Source: Bacillus_AD sp047238185 (GTDB lineage: Bacteria; Bacillota; Bacilli; Bacillales; DSM-1321). From it: a stretch of 64,000 nucleotides of DNA. The position numbers were made by a program, and so were the translations under genes. This document shows, piece by piece, positions 6,527-13,954 of this stretch; the first letter of the stretch is position 1, and each line of letters begins with the position of its first letter. The stretch is from the NCBI RefSeq assembly GCF_047238185.1, contig NZ_JBDFMI010000001.1, positions 3,224,001-3,288,000 on the forward strand. The letters are read 5' to 3'. The notes beneath the pieces were generated by a model, which worked only from the letters and a program-made list of their open reading frames with translations, made no database searches and was not told where the DNA came from.

Positions 6527-8140
6527 TTACTTTACATAACTTTTCACATGTAAATAATTAGGTGGTAATCCATGAACTTTTAACGAGATGGTTCTTGTTG
6601 CTGCTAACGAGCACTCTTTAACAGTGAAAAGTACCAGGCTACGTAGAACTGGATGAGTTAACCTTGCCCAATTATGTGAGAGAAAAAAGCTCTTTAACAT
6701 GTCTTTTAATATCTGATTATCTTCCTCAACTTCTTTTAGTTTTTTTAGGTCATCAGATAAGCGTTTTATCTCAGTTCGATAAGCTTTAATCTTATTAAGG
6801 CTATCTGACTTTGAGATATAGTAAGCTAGTGCTTCAAAGTTCTCCGACTCTTGAATAAATAATTCACTTGAATTTACTTCTTGCTCAAACCCCTTCAATA
6901 ATGACAAGTTATTCTCTTCCATCTCCTGCTTAATCTTTAAACGTTTGAGCTCTCCTTGTTTTAGAGCCATTTCCTTACCCAATTTCTCCGTTACTTCTTG
7001 CATGATTAAATCATCTGGGTGCTTCAATCCATATAAAAGCTCAAAAAACTGAAAATGAAGTTCGTCAGCCAATATTTTCTCTCTACAATTTGGGCAAATA
7101 TAATAACAGTAACCATAACATTTACCTTTACTTTTATTAACATTTGTACGCTGATCTTTACCTATTAAAAAAGTGGTATTATCACAGTAACAGGTAATCA
7201 AACCATTAAAGTAAAAAGACGTATTCATATGTCTAGGTGGTTTATCTTTTAATTGCTGATGCTTTTGCCAACAATACCACCATTCCTCTATCGAAATAAT
7301 CGGGTCTATATCTAACGGAAAAGGATAGGAAATCCATTCATTTACTGGACGAAAAGAACGTTTTTTCCCTTCATAAATATATCGATTATAAAAGAGATAT
7401 CCAGTATATATAGGGTTTAAAATAATACTTCTGACTTTTGTAGATGTCCATTTACCTTCAGTATCTTTTTTCTTTAAATGATTAGCTATCGAAGTAGTAG
7501 TTTCACCTTTTCTGTACAAATAAAAGATATCTCGAATGTTTTCAAATTCTCCATCTTTTGCTTTAAAAGCAATTACTTTTTCTTTTCTACCTTCTGATAA
7601 TCTCCTTGATAGTAAATCATATCCATAAGGGGGATGACCTCCTATATAAAGCTCTTGAGCAACCAGACTATTTAAGGTTGCCTTAGTACGTGTAGATATG
7701 TTGTCAGATTCCATCTTTGTTAAAGCATCTTCCACTATATTACGAATGATGTCCTCTTTATCATATAACTCATTTTGCGAAGCAATAATAACAGGGATAC
7801 CCAACTGATCGAATAATGACCTTAATTCAAAATGTTCTTCCGTTTGGCGGGATAAACGGTCTCTGTCAGATACAATGATTGCGTCGATTTCCTTACTTTC
7901 CACAGACGTTAATAATTCCATTAATTTTTGACGTTTTTTATACGGCTTTGAATAAGCTGACGTTTCTTCTGTGTACATCTCTTTCATTACTTCTTTGTTA
8001 TACTTGTTTAATAACGCTTCAACCGCTCCAACTTGTTGACTCTCTGTGTTTTGTTCTTTTGTCGATACTCTTCCATAAAATGCAATATTATTAGCATTCT
8101 TAATGACTTCTTCTACTGTTCTCCGCTTCTTTTCACTCAT
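6527..8140 (-). CDS. Large serine recombinase, second of overlapping pair
   Basis: A 537-residue site-specific recombinase. An N-terminal resolvase domain carries the nucleophile in FYGRVSTKEQ (Ser26) and the SDRDRLSRQ arginine motif. A recombinase domain follows, with GGHPPYGYD and the repeat-strand region near INPIYTGYLF. A zinc-ribbon-like cluster has the pairs CYCD and CPNC near residues 320-355. A C-terminal coiled coil (LGKEMALKQGELKRLKIKQE onward) is typical of large serine integrases. ATG 8140 lies inside the end of the preceding recombinase (8-bp overlap) with AAGGAAGGAG upstream, so the two are translationally coupled. Such paired recombinases, as in ccrA/ccrB or paired intervening-element recombinases, often act together. 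This pair probably moves the island. Confidence 0.9.
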   Translation of the reverse strand: MSEKKRRTVEEVIKNANNIAFYGRVSTKEQNTESQQVGAVEALLNKYNKEVMKEMYTEETSAYSKPYKKRQKLMELLTSVESKEIDAIIVSDRDRLSRQTEEHFELRSLFDQLGIPVIIASQNELYDKEDIIRNIVEDALTKMESDNISTRTKATLNSLVAQELYIGGHPPYGYDLLSRRLSEGRKEKVIAFKAKDGEFENIRDIFYLYRKGETTTSIANHLKKKDTEGKWTSTKVRSIILNPIYTGYLFYNRYIYEGKKRSFRPVNEWISYPFPLDIDPIISIEEWWYCWQKHQQLKDKPPRHMNTSFYFNGLITCYCDNTTFLIGKDQRTNVNKSKGKCYGYCYYICPNCREKILADELHFQFFELLYGLKHPDDLIMQEVTEKLGKEMALKQGELKRLKIKQEMEENNLSLLKGFEQEVNSSELFIQESENFEALAYYISKSDSLNKIKAYRTEIKRLSDDLKKLKEVEEDNQILKDMLKSFFLSHNWARLTHPVLRSLVLFTVKECSLAATRTISLKVHGLPPNYLHVKSYVK

Positions 8141-9647
8141 TCAGTACTCCTTCCTTCATCGTATAAATTCTTATCTGTACATCTTTTTTTTTATAATGAA
8201 CACTTTTTACTAAAGACAATAAGTTTTCTTTTTGAAAAATACTTAAGTCTCCTTCTAATAAAAAAGATAGTACTTCATCTTTTGACAGCTCATTAATAAA
8301 CTCTTGCAAATAAAAATACTTCCTTTGCATATCATCCAATGTCTGCAAAAGAGTTTTATAGTTTCCCATTAAGTACGATAAACGTATTCTACTCTCATCC
8401 GTTTTGTTGATGATACGTAATTGTAATTGTTCTTTCATTACTTCTTTTTTTGCTATTAATGCTTTTTCAACATTCTTAATATGCTTCGCAATAGGGGTAA
8501 GTGTTTTAATTTCGAGCTGTTCCTTTACCTTATTCCAGTCTTCATTAGCCTTTTTATATAGATGTTTCAATAGTTTTGTGAATACTACATCATGAACTGT
8601 TTTCATTCTAGGGCTATTTTTACACTCTTTCTGGGGACATCGATACATCTTTTCTTTCGTTTCTAATAGGCTGTTACAATAACCACAATAAATTTTATTT
8701 CTAAAGAGGGGAAAAACCACATCTGTGGATTCATCATCTAAGTCTTCAATTCCCATGTCCATCTTCTCTTGGGAGGATAATGGAAGGTTAGGAATTCCTT
8801 TCAAAATCTCATTTACTCGATTCCATTTCCAAATATCATCCTGCTCAAACATAGATAAATATGAGCAATCGTATTCCGCCTCTATGGGTTTACCATTCAA
8901 AAACTGAACCATCTTCCCCTTATAAAGAGGTTGCTTTAAAATTTTCCAAATCACCACATTTTGCAAATCCTGCAACTCCGAGTCCCTTCTCAATTCATTA
9001 CATATTGCAGCTGGGCTATGATTCAATATCCAATCTGGACTCAATGCCAAAAAATCATTGAACAATAACAAAATGATTCTTTGTTTCTTAGAATCAATTT
9101 CAAGATTTTTAGTATCTGATTTGTCTTCAGGTTTAAATCGTATATAACCAAATGGAGGCGTACCTGCTACCCATTTCCCCTGTTTAGCAAGAGGTATCAT
9201 TGAGTTTTGGATTCTTCTTACAATGTTCTCTGCTTCATAATGAGAAACTCCAGCTAAAATGGATTCGATGAACTCACCTGCTACTCCCTCAAAAAGAGGT
9301 GCTTCATTTTCAGCAGTAAAATGAATTTCTACTTTATATTCTTTAATCTCACGAAGAATTGTAAGATATTGTTCTACATTTCTAGCTAACCGATCACGCT
9401 TAAAAACCAGGATTCGACCAATACGCCCTAATTTAATATCCTGCAATAACCGTTGTAATTCAGGACGTTCCTGTAATGTTGTTTTCCTAGCAGAACGATT
9501 CCCTTCGTTATAAATATCATCAATAACCCATCCATTCTGTTGAGCATATTCCAAACAGGTAACCTTTTGAGTATTTATTGAATGAGGTTGTTTACCTTTA
9601 TCCAATGATTGACGCATATAAATAACATTCTTCTTCACGAATTCCAT
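8133..9647 (-). CDS. Large serine recombinase, first of overlapping pair
   Basis: A 504-residue recombinase. Resolvase domain with YMRQSLDKGK (Ser14 as nucleophile), then VFKRDRLARN and AGVSHYEAENIVRR. A recombinase domain follows with AGTPPFGYI. The zinc ribbon has the pair CGYC and a second cysteine pair in CPQKEC, near residues 315-340. A helical C-terminal coiled coil closes the protein. ATG 9647 is preceded by GGAGGAAC inside the tail of a 53-residue gene that it overlaps. It differs strongly from its partner at 6527-8140 and from the recombinase at 12427, so the three are not recent duplicates. Confidence 0.9.
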   Translation of the reverse strand: MEFVKKNVIYMRQSLDKGKQPHSINTQKVTCLEYAQQNGWVIDDIYNEGNRSARKTTLQERPELQRLLQDIKLGRIGRILVFKRDRLARNVEQYLTILREIKEYKVEIHFTAENEAPLFEGVAGEFIESILAGVSHYEAENIVRRIQNSMIPLAKQGKWVAGTPPFGYIRFKPEDKSDTKNLEIDSKKQRIILLLFNDFLALSPDWILNHSPAAICNELRRDSELQDLQNVVIWKILKQPLYKGKMVQFLNGKPIEAEYDCSYLSMFEQDDIWKWNRVNEILKGIPNLPLSSQEKMDMGIEDLDDESTDVVFPLFRNKIYCGYCNSLLETKEKMYRCPQKECKNSPRMKTVHDVVFTKLLKHLYKKANEDWNKVKEQLEIKTLTPIAKHIKNVEKALIAKKEVMKEQLQLRIINKTDESRIRLSYLMGNYKTLLQTLDDMQRKYFYLQEFINELSKDEVLSFLLEGDLSIFQKENLLSLVKSVHYKKKDVQIRIYTMKEGVLNE

Positions 9648-9796
9648 GTTCCTCCTTTTTCAATCTGTTCTTTAATTTGATAAAAAAGAATATCCGCAAC
9701 AACTTTTGACCAGTCTTTTTCAAAACCTGGCTGATAACTAATTTCTAAATTACTTATTCTTAATTGATCATCAGTGTCTTTTCGTTTCCTTCCCAT
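9635..9796 (-). CDS. Small protein of 53 residues, recombinase operon
   Basis: An ATG at 9796 with GGAGG 9 bases upstream opens a frame beginning MGRKRKDTDDQLRISN. It ends in IEKGGTWNS, overlapping the start of the first recombinase by 13 bases. The strong binding site and overlap argue that it is real and translationally coupled. A basic N-terminus and one helix (KDWSKVVADILFYQIKEQI) are visible. No family recognised; a small partner or directionality factor of the recombinases is possible. Confidence 0.65.
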   Translation of the reverse strand: MGRKRKDTDDQLRISNLEISYQPGFEKDWSKVVADILFYQIKEQIEKGGTWNS

Positions 9797-9853
9797 GTTG
9801 TAATCCTCCATTCACCATTTCATAATCCTATTATTACCAACTGAATAAATATT

Positions 9854-9890
9854 ATTCATTTTGGTGAACATATCATTTATAAAAATGAAT
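9854..9890. repeat. Inverted repeat ATTCATTTT / AAAATGAAT within recombinase operon
   Basis: Perfect 9-bp arms (9854-9862 and 9882-9890), loop starting GGTGAAC. It lies between the end of the interrupted gene and the 53-residue gene. The arms and the GTGAAC start of the loop match the repeat at 3843-3890, so it is probably a second copy of the same site. Confidence 0.5.
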
Positions 9891-9891
9891 T

Positions 9892-9992
9892 TTATTCTTC
9901 ATTTTTAACAACAGTTACAGAAGGTTCCCATTTACACTCAACCTCTATTCCAGGAGTAGCTGTTTTCAAGTAATGCATAATCACTTCTTGGG
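9892..9992 (-). pseudogene. 3' part of small gene split by IS21 element
   Basis: Removing the IS and one copy of the target duplication joins this piece in frame to 12179-12311. The product is 75 residues, MNSDQGLFKFSYKG... to ...PSVTVVKNEE, with no internal stop. This part encodes the last 30 or so residues (EVIMHYLKTATPGIEVECKW and on). It was the first gene of the recombinase operon. Function unknown. Confidence 0.8.
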
Positions 9993-10045
9993 TGTAAATG
10001 TCAACATAAATATGTACACTTTCGCTTGGATAAGGATGTACAGAA

Positions 10046-10804
10046 TTACTCGTTCTCTTTTGCTAAATGATCCTTTAATCGGTATGAATCACCTATCATA
10101 GGCACAACTGTCGCATGATGTAAAATGCGGTCTAATATGGCATTGGCCAGTTTAGGTTCCTGAAATATTTCATCCCACGCTTTGAAATTCACATTGGTTG
10201 TTAAGATGGTACTTCTTTTTTCATATCTTCGATCAATCAGCTGGAAAAACAACTTAGCGTCTTCGTGATCAATCGGTAAATAACCGATTTCATCGATGAT
10301 TAACAGTCTGTATTTGCTGTAATGCTTCAAACGGCTCTCTAACCGATTTTCTAATCGAGCTTTCCTCAAATTTTGAATCAAGTCATGGCACTTAATAAAA
10401 TAGGTACTCGTCCGTTTCTTTGCTGCCGCAATCCCTATTGCTGTGGCCAAATGGGTTTTACCGACACCACTTGGTCCTAAAAACACAATATTTTCATTCT
10501 CCTCGATAAAACGCAATGTAAGGAAGTCTAGAATCTGCTGTTGGTTAATCGATGTTTGAAAGGTAAAATCGAAATCTTTCACCTCCTTAAAATGAGGGAA
10601 AGCTGCGACCTTCACCATCGATTGCGTCATGTTTTTCTCCCGTATGTCTATTTCATACGCAGTCAACTTGATTAATGTGTCGATAAATGACATCTGATGC
10701 TTTACGCTGAAGTCTACGATTTCATTTAAATGTAAGCTCATTTGCTTTAACTTTAGATAGTCAAGATTCCATAATAATTGTTGATAGTTTGTAGTTGGAT
10801 TCAT
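10046..10804 (-). CDS. istB: IS21-family helper ATPase IstB
   Basis: A 252-residue DnaC-like AAA+ ATPase that assists the IstA transposase in target capture. Visible motifs are Walker A GPSGVGKTHLA near residue 108, Walker B RLLIIDEIGYL near 170, and sensor-1 STILTTNVNF. Full family length. The ATG overlaps the istA stop by one base (TAATG), the usual coupling in IS21 elements. Confidence 0.95.
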   Translation of the reverse strand: MNPTTNYQQLLWNLDYLKLKQMSLHLNEIVDFSVKHQMSFIDTLIKLTAYEIDIREKNMTQSMVKVAAFPHFKEVKDFDFTFQTSINQQQILDFLTLRFIEENENIVFLGPSGVGKTHLATAIGIAAAKKRTSTYFIKCHDLIQNLRKARLENRLESRLKHYSKYRLLIIDEIGYLPIDHEDAKLFFQLIDRRYEKRSTILTTNVNFKAWDEIFQEPKLANAILDRILHHATVVPMIGDSYRLKDHLAKENE

Positions 10805-12087
10805 TATTTATACACTTCTCCAATCGTTGCTAAATTCCGTTTTGCTAAATCGTCGATTTCAGGATAATGAGGGGTGGAAACAAGTAAGCTTGCCTTATAA
10901 TGTTCCTCTTGATAATTAAGTTTAGCGTTACTAATTGGATGTTGGGCGATCAGTTTCATGTTATAATAAATCCACAAGTAGTCATCATACACCTGTAAGC
11001 CTACTTTTTTTCCTTGATATTCTGGTGGTACAGAGTATTGATTCGATTTGTAGGAAATCATGTTTGATGCATTGACTTTTACATGTGTATGTTTGATGCG
11101 ATAGGAATCTCTTACTTTGTCAGTTGGTAGCTGGAGTAAGTGGTTCCTTTCTTTTTTGAATTCCATAATCGGTATTTTCCCCGTTCCTTGATGGATCTGG
11201 TGATTCATTCTATTCCCTAAATCCTGTATGAATAGATGAAGTTCCTCCATTGTCAGTTGACCTTGGTACGCATGAATTTCATCAAGGAGTTTCATTGTGG
11301 ATTCAATTTTCCCCTTGGTTCTCGGTCGTCCTGCAATACATGGTTTGACTTTAAAATCAAAGTCCCTCGCAAACTGATCAAATTTCGCATTCACTTTCCC
11401 AGGTTGATAATCAGTCCTCGCTTCATCCATTACCGTTTTCATATTATCCGTAAGGATTTCAGCTGGAACTCCGCCAATTGCTTCAAAAGTATCTGTTAAA
11501 AAAGAAAGTAAGGTACTCTGTGACTTAGAAAGACTTAATTGAAATGTTCGGAATCTGGAATTTGATAAAATGAAAGCCGCCACATTGACTTCTATCTTTT
11601 CTCCCTCTTTGGTTTCGAATAAAATGTTTTCCTTCCAATCTAATTGGGCCTGCTTACCTGGTGGCGTTTCAAATCGGACTGTCCCTTTGGGTGAAGAAAT
11701 ACGTTTATCCTCTTCAAAGTAGGCATTAAATTCAGGTGTACGAGCTATATACGCACGGAAGGTTGAAGCTCCACATTCCAATCCATGATTGTCTTTTAGG
11801 TACTGCCAAAGCATACGACGGTAATAAAATACCTGTTTTGAATCTTCTGATAACAATGCGGCTATTATTTCATAATAAGGATCAATCTTTGAGGGCTTTT
11901 CCCTTTTTCTTTTTGGGATAAAGCCATTTAGATATTTATCAATTGTCCGCCGATCCACACCCAATTCCTTTGCTAGCTTACTTTTATTGATTTTCATTTT
12001 CATATGCTCCATAATCTGTTTGAATTTCGGTAAGTCTGAAAGACTTTTAATCTCAAAATCGATATCAATATTCATTGTTATGTACAT
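10804..12087 (-). CDS. istA: IS21-family transposase IstA
   Basis: The start is set at ATG 12087, 7 bases after GGGGGG. The frame remains open to 12201, but that extension crosses the IS end into the host gene and cannot be original. This gives 427 residues. An N-terminal helix-turn-helix (INKSKLAKELGVDRRTIDKYL) is followed by an rve/DDE integrase core: Asp in AQLDWKE, Asp in ILTDNMK, and Glu in KGKIESTMKLL. The C-terminal strand-rich domain (SYKSNQYSVPPEYQGKKVGL) is typical. Likely active. Confidence 0.95.
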   Translation of the reverse strand: MYITMNIDIDFEIKSLSDLPKFKQIMEHMKMKINKSKLAKELGVDRRTIDKYLNGFIPKRKREKPSKIDPYYEIIAALLSEDSKQVFYYRRMLWQYLKDNHGLECGASTFRAYIARTPEFNAYFEEDKRISSPKGTVRFETPPGKQAQLDWKENILFETKEGEKIEVNVAAFILSNSRFRTFQLSLSKSQSTLLSFLTDTFEAIGGVPAEILTDNMKTVMDEARTDYQPGKVNAKFDQFARDFDFKVKPCIAGRPRTKGKIESTMKLLDEIHAYQGQLTMEELHLFIQDLGNRMNHQIHQGTGKIPIMEFKKERNHLLQLPTDKVRDSYRIKHTHVKVNASNMISYKSNQYSVPPEYQGKKVGLQVYDDYLWIYYNMKLIAQHPISNAKLNYQEEHYKASLLVSTPHYPEIDDLAKRNLATIGEVYK

Positions 12088-12178
12088 ACTAATCCCCCCA
12101 AGATTAGTATGTAGATTCATATCAAATTTGTACATATTTATTCGAGCAATACTGTACATATTTAAATTAGCATTTCTA

Positions 12179-12311
12179 CTTGGGACACTTTTCTTTTCCA
12201 TCGAATTAAAGATTCGAGTAATTCTTCATAATCTTGTACAGGTAAATCTTTAATTGATTGCACTTCGTTACCTTTATAAGAAAACTTAAATAAGCCTTGA
12301 TCACTATTCAT
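12179..12311 (-). pseudogene. 5' part of small gene split by IS21 element
   Basis: ATG 12311 with AGGGGGA upstream; encodes the first 44 residues (MNSDQGLFKFSYKGNEVQSI onward, LEELLRW-type helix to KRKVSQ) before the IS. The rest is at 9892-9992. Two bases upstream of its ribosome binding site region, between 12312 and 12426, lie the start region shared with the divergent third recombinase and the 14-bp repeat. The insertion may be polar on the downstream recombinases. Confidence 0.8.
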
Positions 12312-12348
12312 GGACAATCCCCCTTTTTACACTGTATGAGCAAAAGAG

Positions 12349-12362
12349 ATTGGGACAACCCT
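12349..12362 (+). repeat. 14-bp direct repeat, right copy (ATTGGGACAACCCT)
   Basis: Identical to 6343-6356. It sits in the 115-base divergent region between the split gene (minus) and the third recombinase (plus). Serine-recombinase attachment sites often lie directly beside the recombinase start. Confidence 0.45.
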
Positions 12363-12426
12363 TGAAATTCATATTCAGATTCAGTCATTCATACATTTAA
12401 AGTAGGAATGGGACGGAGGTAACAAA

Positions 12427-13890
12427 ATGCTTGGATCATCAAATGATTTTGATTACCGAGATATAGCCATTTATTGTCGTGTTTCTACGGATGAACAAGC
12501 ACGGGAAGGCCTCTCACTCGATGAACAACAACATCGTATGAGGGCCTATTGTGAAGCAATGGATTGGAAACACCACATTCAATATTTTATTGATGATGGA
12601 TATTCAGCTAAGGATATTGAACGCCCTCATTTATCAGAATTACTAGAGGAAATCAAAAAAAATAACATATCTAAAGTCATTGTTACAAAGCTAGATCGCT
12701 TGAGTAGAAATCTCTACAACTTACTAGAACTAATCAAAATTTTCAAAGAACATAATGTGTCCTTCATCTCAATAAGTGAAAGCTTTGATACTAATACTCC
12801 CTCAGGACGTCTTACACTTCAAGTATTAGGAGCAGTATCTGAGTTTGAGCGAGAACGAATCCGTGAACGTGTTATAGACAATATGTTTCATGCAGCTAAT
12901 AAAGGACAATGGTTAACTTCTGCTCCCTATGGGTATGACTTAAAGGATAAACAGCTTCATATTAACCCAATAACATCTAAAGTTGTGAAACGCATATATA
13001 CAATGTATTTAGAAGAAAATAAAGGCTTTTTAGCCATTGCGAAGATATTAAATGAAGAAGGCATTCCTTCATCAACAGGCAAGGAATGGTGGAATAGAAC
13101 AATAAAATTGATATTAATGAATCCAGCTTATAAAGGGACAACCATATGGAATAGAAGAGAAGGCAACAATAAAAAACGTCCTGAAAAGGATATGGAGGAT
13201 TGGATTATTCAAGAAAATACACATGAAGCTATTATTGATTCATCAATGTGGAATACAGTTCAAAAGAAAATAGAACAAAGAACACTCCCTTCTCGTGCAC
13301 AATCAAGTCCTCATCTGCTAAGTGGATTATTAAAATGTCCAAAATGTGGTTCGGGAATGAGTGTCAGTACTTCTGGTTCCAGAACAAACCCATATAAAGC
13401 TTATCGTTGTTCAGCTTATAAAAATAAAGGTAGCTGTAATGGAAAGCAATATCGAGTTGAGGAAATGCATACTTTATTCAAGGAAGGTTTAAAGGATTTA
13501 TTGGATCATTTACCAATGGAGGAGTTGGCTATTAGAGCTGTTAGTATAACTTCTCATAATCAGGCTTCTAATCGACAGAAGATTCATAATGCTAAGAAGA
13601 GATATGAAAGGAAAGTAGAGGCTTATACGGTTGGGCTTATTTCAATAGATAATTTGAAGAAAGAGAAAGAACAATTAGATGCTATTACTAAATCTTTAGA
13701 TATCAAAAATACACATATTAATGATATTAACAAAATTGAAAAAGAAATTAAAAATCTACTTAGTTCATTGCTAATTGCTCTAGATACATTACCTCCTGAA
13801 AAGATAAAAGCTTATCTATCGAGTATATTCGAAAAGATAAGCTTAACAGAAAGAAAAAAGATTATTTTTTTCTTCAAAGATGTGTTCTAA
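12427..13890 (+). CDS. Large serine recombinase, solitary
   Basis: A 487-residue site-specific recombinase. Resolvase domain with IYCRVSTDEQ (Ser20), VTKLDRLSRNLYNL, and FERERIRERV. The recombinase domain has TSAPYGYDL and LMNPAYKGTTIWNRR. The zinc ribbon CPKCGSGMS and CSAYKNKGSC lies near residues 305-340. A coiled-coil C-terminus follows, ending in FEKISLTERKKIIFFFKDVF. GGAGGT precedes the ATG. It is the closest of the three to prophage and intervening-element integrases such as those that excise elements during sporulation. It is divergent from the recombinase-pair operon and convergent to HerA. Confidence 0.92.
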   Translation: MLGSSNDFDYRDIAIYCRVSTDEQAREGLSLDEQQHRMRAYCEAMDWKHHIQYFIDDGYSAKDIERPHLSELLEEIKKNNISKVIVTKLDRLSRNLYNLLELIKIFKEHNVSFISISESFDTNTPSGRLTLQVLGAVSEFERERIRERVIDNMFHAANKGQWLTSAPYGYDLKDKQLHINPITSKVVKRIYTMYLEENKGFLAIAKILNEEGIPSSTGKEWWNRTIKLILMNPAYKGTTIWNRREGNNKKRPEKDMEDWIIQENTHEAIIDSSMWNTVQKKIEQRTLPSRAQSSPHLLSGLLKCPKCGSGMSVSTSGSRTNPYKAYRCSAYKNKGSCNGKQYRVEEMHTLFKEGLKDLLDHLPMEELAIRAVSITSHNQASNRQKIHNAKKRYERKVEAYTVGLISIDNLKKEKEQLDAITKSLDIKNTHINDINKIEKEIKNLLSSLLIALDTLPPEKIKAYLSSIFEKISLTERKKIIFFFKDVF

Positions 13891-13896
13891 TAACAT

Positions 13897-13935
13897 AAAG
13901 GCTTATCAAACTATAACCACAGTTTGTAAGCCCTT
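13897..13935. terminator. Bidirectional hairpin between recombinase and herA
   Basis: GGCTTATCAAACT (13900-13912) and AGTTTGTAAGCC (13921-13932) pair across 8 bases, with AAA/TT flanks. It lies between convergent genes. Confidence 0.6.
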
Positions 13936-13954
13936 ATAAGCTTAACTATGATAA

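Larger units (their letters stand above)
9993..12178 (-). mobile_element. IS21-family insertion sequence, 2186 bp
   Basis: The left end reads TGTAAATG and the right end, on the minus strand, reads TAGAAATG. Inside both ends the inverted repeats continue with TAAATATGTACA and a second ATGTACA copy about 20 bases further in, the multi-repeat ends typical of IS21. A 6-bp direct duplication CTTGGG flanks it (9987-9992 and 12179-12184). It carries istA and istB, both apparently intact. The insertion splits the first gene of the recombinase operon. Confidence 0.92.

Noticed and set aside
9999..12172. IS ends placed at the inner TG/CA dinucleotides
   Set aside because: No target duplication fits there; ends at 9993 and 12178 give the 6-bp duplication CTTGGG and restore the host gene in frame.
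12088..12201. N-terminal extension of IstA
   Set aside because: It crosses the IS end into the interrupted gene, and a good binding site supports the internal ATG at 12087.
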